This document shows positions 55,665 to 64,000 of a stretch of 64,000 nucleotides of DNA, one piece after another. The notes below the pieces were generated by a model. That model did not search any database. It saw only the letters and a program-made list of their open reading frames with translations, and had not been told where the DNA came from. The stretch covers positions 124,001-188,000 of the forward strand of contig NZ_AUIW01000002.1 in the NCBI RefSeq assembly GCF_000423905.1, read 5' to 3'. Source of the DNA: Thermus antranikianii DSM 12462 (lineage in GTDB: Bacteria > Deinococcota > Deinococci > Deinococcales > Thermaceae). The translations under genes and the position numbers were made by a program. How positions within the stretch are numbered: the stretch's first letter is position 1; each line of letters opens with the position of its first letter.

Positions 55665-56645
55665 ATGGGTGCCCTTCACCGGACTCTTTGGTCCTGGGCT
55701 GAAACTATGGCCTGGCACTATGCCCAGGAAATCCCTGATTACGCCCGGCTGGATACGCGCATCCTCGAGCGGGATGTGGCTGTAGTTTCCTTTGAGTACT
55801 TGCGGGCCCTCGAGGAGGGCGGGAACGTGGAGGACCTGGCCTTGGCGGTGGGCCAGCGCCGGCGGAGCCAAGGCGTGTCCCTCCCGGCCCTGCTCCGGGC
55901 TTACCGCCTTTGGGCCAAAGATGCCCTCGAGGCTCTAAAGGACTCGACGCCAAACCGCTTGGCGGAGCTGGCCCCCCGGGTGGTGGAACTTCTGGACCGG
56001 GTAAGCGAGGCCTCGGCTCAGGGATACCGCTTGGCCCTGGAGGGTAGGCTTCCCCGTGGATCGGTTGTGGGCATTGGGGTGGGGTTTGCCGATGCCGGGG
56101 CCATGGCCCTGGCCCCGCGCCACTTAAGCCTCCCCTCCGAGGCCATGTTCTACGAGCAAAGCCCCTTCGGTGCCCTTCTTTTTTTGGCTGCACCCTTGGC
56201 CGAGGTAGAGCAGGAGCTTAGGGGCTTAGCCCGCAAGTGCCAGGCGGTGCTTTGGGTAGAGGAAGGGACGGATGCCTCAAGGGTCGGGGCGGACCTGGAG
56301 GAGGCCTTGGCCCTGGGTAGTCGCTTGCGGTTGCCGCCCGGCCTCTACCCAACCCGCTATTTGTGGCCCTTGGCCATTGCCTTGGATTCGCCCAAGGGAA
56401 GGGAGCGGCTATTGAGGCTCCTGGCTCCCCTCGAGCTCCATCCAGAGCTTTTGGCTACCCTGGAGGTCTATTTGCAGTCGGGGTTTTCCCTCAAGAAGAC
56501 GGCTCATCGCCTTGGCCTCCATCCCAACTCTGTTCTCTATAGGCTTCATCGCGCCGAAGAGCTGACTGGCCTTCACCTGGGTCGGGCGGAGGATTTGTGT
56601 CTGGTGAGCATGGCCTTGTACCTGTATCGTGCGGTGGGAGACTAG
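55665..56645 (+). CDS. PucR/CdaR-type transcriptional regulator
   Basis: The 326-residue protein ends in the PucR helix-turn-helix: LLATLEVYLQSGFSLKKTAHRLGLHPNSVLYRLHRAEELTGLHL. The N-terminal 120 residues are helical and resemble the RsbRD-like sensor half found in such regulators; a GGDEF-like degenerate middle part may be present (residues 130-230). Family members usually activate catabolic genes near them, so the divergent mmsA-adh-TRAP operon or the convergent LIV operon are likely targets (inference). ATG preceded by GAGGGGAAAGG. Confidence 0.88.
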   Translation: MGALHRTLWSWAETMAWHYAQEIPDYARLDTRILERDVAVVSFEYLRALEEGGNVEDLALAVGQRRRSQGVSLPALLRAYRLWAKDALEALKDSTPNRLAELAPRVVELLDRVSEASAQGYRLALEGRLPRGSVVGIGVGFADAGAMALAPRHLSLPSEAMFYEQSPFGALLFLAAPLAEVEQELRGLARKCQAVLWVEEGTDASRVGADLEEALALGSRLRLPPGLYPTRYLWPLAIALDSPKGRERLLRLLAPLELHPELLATLEVYLQSGFSLKKTAHRLGLHPNSVLYRLHRAEELTGLHLGRAEDLCLVSMALYLYRAVGD

Positions 56646-56668
56646 CGAACTGCGGCTTTGATGCGGCC

Positions 56669-57373
56669 TTACAAGCTTAGGTAAGCCTCCCGGATCCGGG
56701 GGTCCTCCAGCACCGCACGGGCTGGGCCGTGGAGCACGATGCGCCCGTGTTCCACCACATAGGCCCTGGCCGCCACCTCCAGGGAAAGGGCCACATTCTG
56801 TTCCACCAGCAAAATCCCCACCCCCTCTTCCGCCACCCGGTTGAGGGTTCTGAGCACCTCCTCGGCCAGCCGGGGTGCCAGGCCTAAGGAGGGTTCGTCC
56901 ACCAGGAGGATTCTCGGGAAGCCCATGAGGGCGCGGGCGATGGCCAGCATTTGCTGTTCCCCGCCGGAGAGGGTGCCGGCAAGCTGCCTCCTTCGCTCCG
57001 CAAGCCGGGGAAAGAGGGCGTAGACCCGCTCAAAACCCTCTTTTTCCCGGCCAGGGGCCAGGAAGGCCGCTCCCAGGCGGAGGTTTTCCTCCACGGTCAT
57101 CAGGGGAAAGAGCTGCCTGCCTTCAGGCACGTGGCCGAGCCCCAGCTTGGCTCTTTTGGCGGGGGAAAGGTCCGCGAGGTCCTTCCCATCCCAGAGGATC
57201 CTGCCCCGCCAGGGGCGGATCAGGCCGGAAATGGTCCGGAGCAGGGTGGTCTTGCCCGCCCCGTTGGCCCCTAGGAGGGCCACCAGTTCCCCTTCGCGCA
57301 CCTCGAGGTCCATGCCGAAGAGCACCTGGGCCTTGCCATAGCCGGTTTCTAGGCCTTCTACCCTGAGCTTCAT
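56669..57373 (-). CDS. livF: LIV-type ABC transporter ATPase (LivF family)
   Basis: A 234-residue nucleotide-binding subunit of a branched-chain-amino-acid-type importer. Walker A GANGAGKTTLLR, signature LSGGEQQML, Walker B ILLVDEPSLGL and the LivF-type C-terminus. Last gene of the importer operon; its start overlaps livG by four bases. The gene ends 23 bases from the convergent PucR-type gene. Confidence 0.95.
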   Translation of the reverse strand: MKLRVEGLETGYGKAQVLFGMDLEVREGELVALLGANGAGKTTLLRTISGLIRPWRGRILWDGKDLADLSPAKRAKLGLGHVPEGRQLFPLMTVEENLRLGAAFLAPGREKEGFERVYALFPRLAERRRQLAGTLSGGEQQMLAIARALMGFPRILLVDEPSLGLAPRLAEEVLRTLNRVAEEGVGILLVEQNVALSLEVAARAYVVEHGRIVLHGPARAVLEDPRIREAYLSL

Positions 57374-58095
57374 GCTCCCCTCCCCAGGTAGGCCTCCCGT
57401 ACCCTCTGGTCCTGGGCTACCTTCTGGTAGGTTCCCTCGGCGATCACCTCGCCGTAGTCCAGAACCACCACCCGGTCGGCCAAAGCGCGCACCACGGGCA
57501 TGAGATGCTCGATGAATAGGATGCTGACCCCGGCGTCGCGGATCCGCCGCACCAGGGCCACGGCTTCTTCGGCTTCCTTGGGGCGCAAGCCGGCCATGAC
57601 CTCATCCAGGAGGAGCACCCTAGGCCGGGTGGCCAGGGCCCGGGCCAGCTCGAGCCGCTTGTCCTCTAGAAGGGTGAGCTCCCCGGCCAAAGCCTCCGCC
57701 CGGCGCTCCAATCCCGTGAGGCGCAGCACCTCCTCCACCCAGGCCTCCGCCTCTTTCTGTCGCACCTGGGGTTTGCCAAAGCGCGCCCCCACCAGCAGGT
57801 TCTCCCGCACGGTGAGCTCGGGGAGGGGCTGCACGATCTGGAAGGCCCGTCCGAGACCCAGGTGGGTGCGGGCCTCCGGGGGGAGATGGGTGATGTCCTG
57901 CCCTTGGAATAGGATCCGGCCCGAGTCGGGCCTTAGTAGGCCTGAAAGAAGGTTCAAGAGGGTGCTTTTTCCGGCTCCGTTGGGGCCGATGACCGCCAGG
58001 ATTTCCCCTTCTTCCAGGTGAAGGCTCACCTCCTTAAGGGCCTGTAGCCCCAGGAAGCGTTTGCTCACCCTTATGACTTCCAGAACCTTACCCAC
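57370..58095 (-). CDS. livG: LIV-type ABC transporter ATPase (LivG family)
   Basis: The 241-residue partner ATPase. Walker A GPNGAGKSTLLN and Walker B VLLLDEVMAGL are canonical. The signature motif is not LSGGQ but LTLLEDKRLELARAL, a known variant in LivG-type proteins. Overlaps livM by eight bases. Confidence 0.94.
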   Translation of the reverse strand: MGKVLEVIRVSKRFLGLQALKEVSLHLEEGEILAVIGPNGAGKSTLLNLLSGLLRPDSGRILFQGQDITHLPPEARTHLGLGRAFQIVQPLPELTVRENLLVGARFGKPQVRQKEAEAWVEEVLRLTGLERRAEALAGELTLLEDKRLELARALATRPRVLLLDEVMAGLRPKEAEEAVALVRRIRDAGVSILFIEHLMPVVRALADRVVVLDYGEVIAEGTYQKVAQDQRVREAYLGRGA

Positions 58096-59005
58096 GGCGC
58101 CTCCCCAAAACGCCCACCAGGCCGCGGGGCAGGAAGAGGATGACCAGGATGAGGATGGCTCCGTAGACCACCAGGTATCCCTCCTGGATCCAAAGCCTGA
58201 GGGCCTGCTCGAGGCTTACCAAGGCCACGCCGCCCAGCAGGGGCCCCAAGGTGGTGTAAAGCCCGCCGAAGATGGGGATAACCAGGGCTTCCACGGCTCT
58301 TGCCAGGCTGAAGGCGTCATAAGGGGAGAGGAAGAGGGTTTTCATCCCATAGACGCCGCCAGCGAGCCCGGCCACAACACTTCCCAAGAACAGGGACCAG
58401 AGCTTTACCCGCACCACCTGCACGCCCAGGACCCGGGCCACCGCCTCCGATTGCCGGGTAGCCGCCTGGGCAAGGCGGAATGGGCTCCTTTCCGCCCAAA
58501 GGCTTAGGGCTGTGGCCAGGAGGAGTACGCTGAAGCCCAGGTAATAAGCGGCCAAAGGCCAATTCCCTCCAAAGGGGGGCAGGACCGGAAGGCCGATGGG
58601 TCCGCCGGTAAAGGGGAGTTTCAGGGCCAGGGTGCGGAGCACCTCGCTAAAGGCCAGGCTGGCCATGGCGAAGTACAGGCCGTGGAGGCGCAAGGTTACC
58701 CACCCCAGGACCAGGGCCCCAGCCCCCGCTGCCAGGGCTCCCAGGCAAAGGGCGGGGAGCGTGCCCACCTGGGGGGCCAAGAGCCCGGCTCCATACGCTC
58801 CTAAACCGAAGAAGGCACCGTGGGCCAAGGAAAGCTGGCCGGTGCGGGCCACCAGGTCCCAGGAGAGGGCCAATGCGGTAAAGAGGAGGACGAAAAAACC
58901 CACGTCCAGGAGGAAGGCCCGCCAGATCCCTAAGGGAAGGTAGGGTAGCAAGGCGAAGAAGAGCAGGAAGAGGAGGATCAGGGTGGGGTGGCCGAAACCC
59001 TTCAT
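58088..59005 (-). CDS. livM: LIV-type ABC transporter permease (LivM family)
   Basis: A 305-residue permease with about ten membrane helices and the conserved TGQLSLAHGAFFGLGAYGAG near the N-terminal part and GSVVAGLAGGVYGM later, typical of LivM. ATGA overlap with livH. It forms the channel with LivH. Confidence 0.94.
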   Translation of the reverse strand: MKGFGHPTLILLFLLFFALLPYLPLGIWRAFLLDVGFFVLLFTALALSWDLVARTGQLSLAHGAFFGLGAYGAGLLAPQVGTLPALCLGALAAGAGALVLGWVTLRLHGLYFAMASLAFSEVLRTLALKLPFTGGPIGLPVLPPFGGNWPLAAYYLGFSVLLLATALSLWAERSPFRLAQAATRQSEAVARVLGVQVVRVKLWSLFLGSVVAGLAGGVYGMKTLFLSPYDAFSLARAVEALVIPIFGGLYTTLGPLLGGVALVSLEQALRLWIQEGYLVVYGAILILVILFLPRGLVGVLGRRRG

Positions 59006-59859
59006 GCCTCCCTCCAGGCCCGGCCCACCAGGGCGAGGAAGAGTACCAAAAAGAAGACCGCCTCCACGAGCCCTCCGCCTCCCGGTAGATAGGTGCTCAC
59101 CAAGGCCTCGGCCAGGGCCAGAACAAAACTGGCGGGCACCACCCCCTTGAGGTTGCCAAGCCCGGCCAGGGCCACGATGGCGAAGGATTTGAGGGTAAAG
59201 GTGAAGCCCACGGTGGGGCTGGCGTACAGCATCACCGAGAGCATGACCCCAGCTACCCCGGCCAAGGCAGCGGCCAGGCCGAAGGCCAGGAGGTAGACCC
59301 TTTCCGCCTCGATCCCCAGAAGCCCGGGGGCTAGGCGGTTTTGGGCCACGGCCCGCATGGCCAGGCCTAGCCGGCTTCGGGTGAGGAAGACCTGGAGCAG
59401 CAAGAGGGTGGCGAGGGAGAGCAAAAAGGCCCCCAGGGGTACGGCTCCCAGGAAGAAGGGGCCCAGGGAGAGGGTGGTCGCTTGGTAGGGTGGGGCCACC
59501 ACCCGGGTGTCGGCGCCGAAAAGGAGGAGGGCTAGGTTTTGCAGGAGGATGGCCAGCCCGAAGGTGAGGAGCATTTGGTTGAGTTCCGGGGCCCTTAGCA
59601 CCGGCCGGATCAGGCCTTGGTAGGCCAGGCCTCCCACCAAAAAGGCAGCCAGGAAGGCGAGGCCCAAGGAGAGGAGGGGGTCCACCCCCCGGAAGGCGAA
59701 GAGGAGGTAGGAGAGGAAGGCCCCCATCATCAAAAACTCCCCGTGGGCGAAGTTAACGATCCCCACCACCCCCAAGGAGAGGGCTAATCCCGTGGCCACC
59801 AAGGCGTAGATCCCGCTCATGAGGAGGCCGTTCAGGAGGGTTTGCAGCAGGAGCTCCAT
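59002..59859 (-). CDS. livH: LIV-type ABC transporter permease (LivH family)
   Basis: A 285-residue permease with about eight helices: LLMSGIYALVATGLALSLGVVGIVNFAHGEFLMMG is the LivH signature split over the first two helices. It begins 18 bases after the substrate-binding protein gene. Confidence 0.94.
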   Translation of the reverse strand: MELLLQTLLNGLLMSGIYALVATGLALSLGVVGIVNFAHGEFLMMGAFLSYLLFAFRGVDPLLSLGLAFLAAFLVGGLAYQGLIRPVLRAPELNQMLLTFGLAILLQNLALLLFGADTRVVAPPYQATTLSLGPFFLGAVPLGAFLLSLATLLLLQVFLTRSRLGLAMRAVAQNRLAPGLLGIEAERVYLLAFGLAAALAGVAGVMLSVMLYASPTVGFTFTLKSFAIVALAGLGNLKGVVPASFVLALAEALVSTYLPGGGGLVEAVFFLVLFLALVGRAWREA

Positions 59860-59877
59860 GGTCTTCCCGCCAACTCC

Positions 59878-61053
59878 TTATCTCAGGTAGTACTCCCCGG
59901 GGTAGCGCAAGGGCCTTGTGGCCACTTCCTTGGGGAACACAGGCCGGCGGCTTCCCTGCAGGTACTGGAACTGGAACCAGATCTCCGGACCAAACCCCTG
60001 GTACTTGGTGCGGCCCGTGTCCGAGGGCTTAAAGGATAGAGGGCCGAAGGGGGTGTTCATCTTGAGGCTGGCCAGGGCCTCGGCGATGCGGTTCTTGTCG
60101 GCGCTACCTGCCTTTTCCGCCGCCAGGGCCAGGCTCTTGACAATGGTGTAGCCCATGGGGGCCATGTATTCCTCCGTGACCTCCCCGTACTTCTTGCGGT
60201 AGGCGTCCACGAAGCGACGGGACTCGGGATTGGCCACCGTGGGCAACCAGGCGGTCATGCCGGCGATGTCATTGGAAAGCGGGTTCTTTTCGAAACCGAT
60301 GGGCCAGGAGGGCGGGGCGCCGTAGATGAGCTTGGGCCTGAGCCCCACCTGCCTTGCCTGGGTGGCGATGGGCAGGGCATCCACGTCGTACCCGATCCAA
60401 TAGAGAATGTCCGGGGCGAAGGCCCGGAAGCGGGTGAGGATGGCGGTGAACTGGCCGCTTCCCGCCTTGAAGGGTTCCGCCTGGACCTGGTAGCCCAGTT
60501 TTTCCAGCTGCTGTTTGTAGACCCCGATGCCCGCAGAACCAAAGGGCCCATCCTCGTAGAGGATGGCCACCTTTCTTGCCCCGTGCTCCCGGTTTAGGTA
60601 CTGGAAGAACTGCAGGGCGGCGGCCACGTTGTGGTAGTCCCAGGGGTGGTAGTGGAAGAGGAGGGGGTACCCCTCGAAGGCCTGCTCCACCACGGAGCTG
60701 GCAGCCCCGATGGCCAAGAAGAGGGGCCCGTACTGCTTCACGGGGCCGGAAAGGGCAAAGGTGACGCCGCTAGCCAGGCCTCCGATCACGATGTCCACCT
60801 TGTCCACGGTCATGAGCTTGGTGAAGGCGGGGACGGCTTTGGCCGTATCGGTGCCGTCATCCACCACCACCAGCTCCAACCGGACCTTGCCGGCGGTGTT
60901 CACCTCGTCGGCGGCCAGCTGGATGCCGTTCAGCGCTGCCTTGCCCGAAACCGCCGAAGCCCCGGAGAGGGGCAGGATGACCCCCACCTTCAGGGAGGTC
61001 TGGGCAAAGGCCAGACCTGTCACGAGAGCCAGAAATCCCAACACCTTTCGCAT
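59878..61053 (-). CDS. LIV-type ABC transporter substrate-binding protein
   Basis: The 391-residue periplasmic receptor of the importer. Signal peptide MRKVLGFLALVTGLAFA, then TSLKVGVILPLSGASAVSGKAALNGIQLAADEVN, the Peripla_BP_6 family entry, and KVAILYEDGPFGSAGIGVYK at the domain hinge. The family ranges from leucine to aromatic acids and amides. Ligand is unknown, but the neighbouring CoA ligase and hydrolases favour an organic acid over an amino acid (inference). ATG 61053 follows AAAGGAGG. Confidence 0.92.
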   Translation of the reverse strand: MRKVLGFLALVTGLAFAQTSLKVGVILPLSGASAVSGKAALNGIQLAADEVNTAGKVRLELVVVDDGTDTAKAVPAFTKLMTVDKVDIVIGGLASGVTFALSGPVKQYGPLFLAIGAASSVVEQAFEGYPLLFHYHPWDYHNVAAALQFFQYLNREHGARKVAILYEDGPFGSAGIGVYKQQLEKLGYQVQAEPFKAGSGQFTAILTRFRAFAPDILYWIGYDVDALPIATQARQVGLRPKLIYGAPPSWPIGFEKNPLSNDIAGMTAWLPTVANPESRRFVDAYRKKYGEVTEEYMAPMGYTIVKSLALAAEKAGSADKNRIAEALASLKMNTPFGPLSFKPSDTGRTKYQGFGPEIWFQFQYLQGSRRPVFPKEVATRPLRYPGEYYLR

Positions 61054-61069
61054 CCCGTACCTCCTTTCC

Positions 61070-61495
61070 CTAGGGCCTTGCGCCCGTAGGTTCCTCGTAG
61101 AGCACCACCGCCTCACCCTCGATAACCCTCTCCCCCCGCTGGTTTTCGCAGAAGGTATCCAGGGTGAGGACCAGGCCGCCCTTCTCCCTCTCCCGCACTG
61201 CCTTGACGATGGCGGTGGCGGTGATGGTGTCCCCCAGGTAGGTGGGTTTAAGGAAGCGTAGGGTCTGGGAGAGGTAGATGGCCCCGGTGCCCGGCAGTTT
61301 CGTGCCGATCACCGTGGAGATGAGGCCCGCCACCAGGATGCCCTGGGCGATGCGTTTGCCGAAGCGGCTTCCTTTGGCATAGGCCTCGTCCACGTGCAGG
61401 GGGTTGGTGTCCCCCACCGCCCCCACGAAGAGGGCCACGTGGGCCTCGGAGATGGTCTGGGTGTAACTGGCCTTATCCCCTACCTTGAACCTCAC
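61070..61495 (-). CDS. MaoC-family (R)-specific enoyl-CoA hydratase-like protein
   Basis: A 141-residue hot-dog-fold protein with the hydratase motif GDTNPLHVDEAYAKGSRFGKRIAQGIL, where Asp and His are the catalytic pair. Such enzymes hydrate enoyl-CoA to (R)-3-hydroxyacyl-CoA. GTG start behind AAAGGAGGT, overlapping the preceding hydrolase gene by 23 bases. It could supply the hydratase missing from the acyl-CoA dehydrogenase operon, although stereochemistry and operon differ. Confidence 0.92.
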   Translation of the reverse strand: MRFKVGDKASYTQTISEAHVALFVGAVGDTNPLHVDEAYAKGSRFGKRIAQGILVAGLISTVIGTKLPGTGAIYLSQTLRFLKPTYLGDTITATAIVKAVREREKGGLVLTLDTFCENQRGERVIEGEAVVLYEEPTGARP

Positions 61496-62222
61496 CGTAC
61501 ACCTCCTTTACAAAGTCCTTCAGAATGTCTTTCAAGAGTTCTGGGCTTTCCAGGTTCACCGAGTGGCCCACCCCCTCGAGGACAAGAAGCCTCCCCCTGG
61601 GGAAGAAGGCTGCGGTTTCCTCCGCCATAACCCGGGTGACGAGGGAGTCCAGGGTGCCGTAAACCACCAGGACCGGCCCGGGATAGGCCCTTTCCAGCCG
61701 CCAGGCCGCCAGGGCCCGGGCGTTGCCCTGGAAGTGGGCGGGGTGCATCCCCTGCGCCTTCTCCACCAGCTCAGGAAACCAGGGAGGCCTGCGGGTGGGC
61801 GCCATGGCCGCCAGGGCCTGGGCCAGGGCCTCCCGGTTGTGCCGGTAGCCTTCCAGGATGGGGTAGTAGGCCTCAGGGGTTTGCAACCCGGAGGGCGGGG
61901 CGGGGTTGATGAGGACGAGTCCCCGGGTCTTCTCGCCCGCCGCTTCCATCACCACCGCACCCCCCAGGGAGTGGCCCACCAGGATGGCTTCTTCCGCATC
62001 CTTTTCCCGGAGGAAGGCCCTTAGGGCCTCAGCATAGGCGGGGATGGAAGGGGTGAAATCCCGAGGTGCCTGGCTTTCCCCGAAACCCGGGAGGTCGGGG
62101 GCCAGAAGCCAGGTCCCCTCGGGAGGGTTCTGCAAAACCTCCCGCCACCACTCCTTGCAGGCAAAGTTTCCATGGACCAGCACCACGGGGACTCCCTTTC
62201 CGCTTTCCAGGCAGCTAAGCAT
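61473..62222 (-). CDS. Alpha/beta hydrolase
   Basis: A 249-residue cytosolic hydrolase with oxyanion HGNFACKEWW, nucleophile LVGHSLGGAVVM, acid VVYGTLDSLV and base VGHSVNLESPE. The cap domain (about 125-185) is short. Similar proteins act on ring-cleavage products, lactones or esters. It overlaps both neighbours in the importer operon. Substrate unknown. Confidence 0.9.
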   Translation of the reverse strand: MLSCLESGKGVPVVLVHGNFACKEWWREVLQNPPEGTWLLAPDLPGFGESQAPRDFTPSIPAYAEALRAFLREKDAEEAILVGHSLGGAVVMEAAGEKTRGLVLINPAPPSGLQTPEAYYPILEGYRHNREALAQALAAMAPTRRPPWFPELVEKAQGMHPAHFQGNARALAAWRLERAYPGPVLVVYGTLDSLVTRVMAEETAAFFPRGRLLVLEGVGHSVNLESPELLKDILKDFVKEVYGEVQGRG

Positions 62223-62988
62223 GGATTTCCTCCAGAAACTTCCTCACGGCTTGGGCGAAGGCCAAGGGGTCCTCCAGGGGGGCCGCATGGCCTGTGGGCA
62301 GGGCTTGAAGCTCCGCTCCCAGGGCCTCGGCCAGGGCCTGGGCGTAGGGCTTGGGGGAGAGCAGGTCCTCCTTCCCGTAGAGGACCAGGGCGGGCAGGGC
62401 CAGGCTGTGAAGGCGGGGCCTGAGGTCCTCGAGGCTGAGAAACCCTAGAAGGAGCCTTTCCTGGGCCCTCTCGTCCGGGGCCTGGGCGATAAGGGAAGCG
62501 AGGCCTTCCTCCGTGAGGAGCTCGGGATGGGCGTTGAGGAAGCCTGCCCCATAGATCCAGGGCAGGGCTACCCTTAGGCGCAAGGGGGTGCCTCCGGTCT
62601 TCAGGGCGTGAAGCCAGCTACCCACCTTGGCCCTTAGGGCGGGGTCCAGGTAAGGGGTGGTGCAGGCCAGGACCAGGCTTCGGAAGCGTGTAGGAGCCAT
62701 GAGGGCGGCCTGCAGGGCCACGATGCCCCCGTTGGAAAGACCTACCAAGGAGGCCTCCTCCCAGCCCAGTTCCTGCAAGAGGGCGAGGAGATCTTGAGCG
62801 TGCGCCTTTGGGGTGTAGGGGCCCTCGGGGGCTTCGCTTTCCCCCTGGCCCCGCATGTCGTAGCGGAGGAGGGTGTAGCCCCCAAGGAGGGGCACCACGG
62901 GGTCCCAGCTTTCCAGGCGCTGGAAGAGCCCGTTGAGGAGCACCACCTTTGGCCCCTCTCCCTCCACGCGGTACCTAAGCCTGGCCAT
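62215..62988 (-). CDS. Alpha/beta hydrolase (enol-lactonase-like)
   Basis: A 257-residue hydrolase with LLNGLFQRLESWDPVVP, RYDMRGQGESEAP, nucleophile LVGLSNGGIVALQAAL, acid LYGKEDLLSP and base LPTGHAAPLEDP. The SNGG elbow and length recall 3-oxoadipate enol-lactonases, which would fit aromatic breakdown, though no other aromatic ring-cleavage gene is seen here. It overlaps the CoA ligase gene by 14 bases. Confidence 0.88.
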   Translation of the reverse strand: MARLRYRVEGEGPKVVLLNGLFQRLESWDPVVPLLGGYTLLRYDMRGQGESEAPEGPYTPKAHAQDLLALLQELGWEEASLVGLSNGGIVALQAALMAPTRFRSLVLACTTPYLDPALRAKVGSWLHALKTGGTPLRLRVALPWIYGAGFLNAHPELLTEEGLASLIAQAPDERAQERLLLGFLSLEDLRPRLHSLALPALVLYGKEDLLSPKPYAQALAEALGAELQALPTGHAAPLEDPLAFAQAVRKFLEEIHA

Positions 62989-64000
62989 GTTCCGCCTCCC
63001 ACATCCTTTTCAGAGCCTCCTTCTGCACCTTCCCGGGCCCGGACTTGGGTAGCTCCGGCAAGAAGAGGATGTGCTTGGGTACTTTGTACCCCGCCAGCCG
63101 CTCCCGGAGAAAGGCGCGGAGGGCTTCCGCCTCCAGGGGTTCCTTAAGGACCACGAAGGCCACCCCCACCTCGCCCCACTTGGGATCCGGCACGCCCACC
63201 ACCGCTGCCTCCCGCACCGCCGGGTGGTCGTATAGGGCCCTTTCCACCTCCACGGGGTAGACGTTTTCCCCTCCGGAAATGAACATCTCCTTCCTGCGTC
63301 CCACGATGTAGAAACGCCCCCCCTCATCCTGAAAGGCCAGGTCCCCGGTCCTGAGCCAGAGCCTTTCCCCATCGTGGACAAAGACCTTGGCGTTCTCCTC
63401 GGGGCGGCGGAAATACCCTTTCATGACCACGCTCCCCGAAAGCCAAAGTTCTCCGGTTTCCCCTGCCTTGGCCTCCTGACCATCCTCCCGCACCAGCCGG
63501 GCCTTCAGGTGGGGCATGGGCCGGCCCACGCTTTCGGGGTACGCCTCCGCTTCCTCCAGCTCCAGGGTGAAGCAGTTCACCCCGCATTCGGTGAGGCCGT
63601 ACCCCTGCTTGAAGCGGACGCCCTTCCTGCGAAAGGCTTCCCGGACCGGGGCCGGACAAGGGGCCCCGCCGGAGATGGCGAAACGCACGAAGGAGAGATC
63701 GGCCTCGGCGAAGCCCGGGGTTTCCAAGAGCATCTGGAACATGGTGGGTACCAGGAAGAGGAGGGTGGGGCGGTGGGTCAGGGCGAGGTCCAGGTACTCC
63801 TCGGGCCGGAAACGCTCCTGGATCACCACGCTCCCGCCCAGGTAGAGGAGGGGAGTGGCCAGGGCGTTCAAGGCGGCGTGGAACATGGGGGTGGCCAGGA
63901 TGTACCGATCTTCCCGGGAAAGTCCCCAGGAGAAGGCGGTCTGGACGGCGTTAACCAGGAGCTGGCGGTAGGGGATCAGGGCTCCTTTGGGCAGGCCGGT
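62975..64000 (-). CDS. AMP-forming acyl-CoA ligase (N-terminus beyond window)
   Basis: The reading frame runs without a stop to the window edge at 64000, so at least 341 residues are present and the N-terminal third is missing. The first visible residues are TGLPKGALIPYRQLL, part of the AMP-binding loop, so the gene clearly starts beyond the window; the ATG at 63886 is internal. GYGLTECGVNCF, GDLAFQDEGGRFYIVGRRKEMFISGGENVYPVEVE and the catalytic Lys in LPKSGPGKVQKEAL are complete. It would activate the imported acid with CoA. First visible gene of the importer operon. Confidence 0.9.
   Translation of the reverse strand, partial: TGLPKGALIPYRQLLVNAVQTAFSWGLSREDRYILATPMFHAALNALATPLLYLGGSVVIQERFRPEEYLDLALTHRPTLLFLVPTMFQMLLETPGFAEADLSFVRFAISGGAPCPAPVREAFRRKGVRFKQGYGLTECGVNCFTLELEEAEAYPESVGRPMPHLKARLVREDGQEAKAGETGELWLSGSVVMKGYFRRPEENAKVFVHDGERLWLRTGDLAFQDEGGRFYIVGRRKEMFISGGENVYPVEVERALYDHPAVREAAVVGVPDPKWGEVGVAFVVLKEPLEAEALRAFLRERLAGYKVPKHILFLPELPKSGPGKVQKEALKRMWEAEHGQA

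Noticed and set aside
62975..63886. ATG at 63886 as the start of the CoA ligase
   Set aside because: The frame stays open to the window edge and encodes the AMP-binding loop (TGLPKGALI) before this ATG.

Overview
The window is a very dense, GC-rich bacterial chromosome segment with almost no intergenic space, many 4-base ATGA overlaps and frequent GTG/TTG starts. It carries a nine-gene V/A-type H+-ATPase operon in the order G-I-L-E-C-F-A-B-D. Together with an RlmI/RlmO-type rRNA methyltransferase divergent to that operon and -10 boxes placed about 6-8 bases before start codons (leaderless mRNAs), this points strongly to the genus Thermus. The species cannot be told from the sequence alone. 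I found no insertion sequence, phage gene or CRISPR array.

Layout. 1-7.7 kb (+): tail of an unknown gene, hisD, a BtuF-like metal-receptor protein without a signal peptide, a lipoprotein subtilisin of lower GC, an LCP cell-wall ligase, tRNA-Leu(UAA), a protein joining a HicB-like N-terminus to a Card1/Can2-like nuclease domain, and murJ. 7.7-14 kb (-): an operon of two small unknown proteins, a UPF0173 metallo-hydrolase, a soluble Ser/Thr kinase, an acyl-CoA synthetase and a TPR-glycosidase-like protein. 14-15.6 kb: a small membrane protein and the rRNA methyltransferase. 15.6-24.1 kb (+): the V-ATPase operon with its promoter, an internal terminator after the c-ring gene and a final palindromic terminator. 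24.1-26.8 kb (-): aconitase behind a long leader with nested inverted repeats. 27-34.9 kb (-): marR, two TolC-like genes, an HlyD-type adaptor, an RND pump and a hydrolase, forming one efflux operon. 35-43.6 kb: CorC-type CBS protein, cytidine deaminase, WHy-domain lipoprotein, DapA-family aldolase, a large membrane protein, L-serine dehydratase beta, an orphan histidine kinase and lepA.

43.7-64 kb is a catabolic region of three operons. The first (+) encodes acyl-CoA dehydrogenase, thiolase, SDR dehydrogenase and a short CaiB-like CoA-transferase. The second (-) encodes a methylmalonate-semialdehyde-type dehydrogenase, a Zn alcohol dehydrogenase, a DctP-Q-M TRAP transporter, an acyl-CoA synthetase and 3-hydroxybutyrate dehydrogenase, and faces a divergent PucR-type regulator. 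The third (-) encodes a CoA ligase (cut by the window end), two alpha/beta hydrolases, a MaoC hydratase and a complete LIV-type ABC importer. Together they look like uptake, CoA activation and beta-oxidation-like breakdown of organic or branched/aromatic acids; the actual substrates are inference.

Most unusual items: the HicB-like/Card1-like nuclease protein; a 22-bp perfect palindrome between the methyltransferase and the V-ATPase operon carrying back-to-back -10 boxes; the terminator hairpin right after the c-ring gene; a 17-bp intergenic space holding two opposed leaderless promoters; the structured aconitase leader; and a lower-GC block covering the TRAP-transporter genes.
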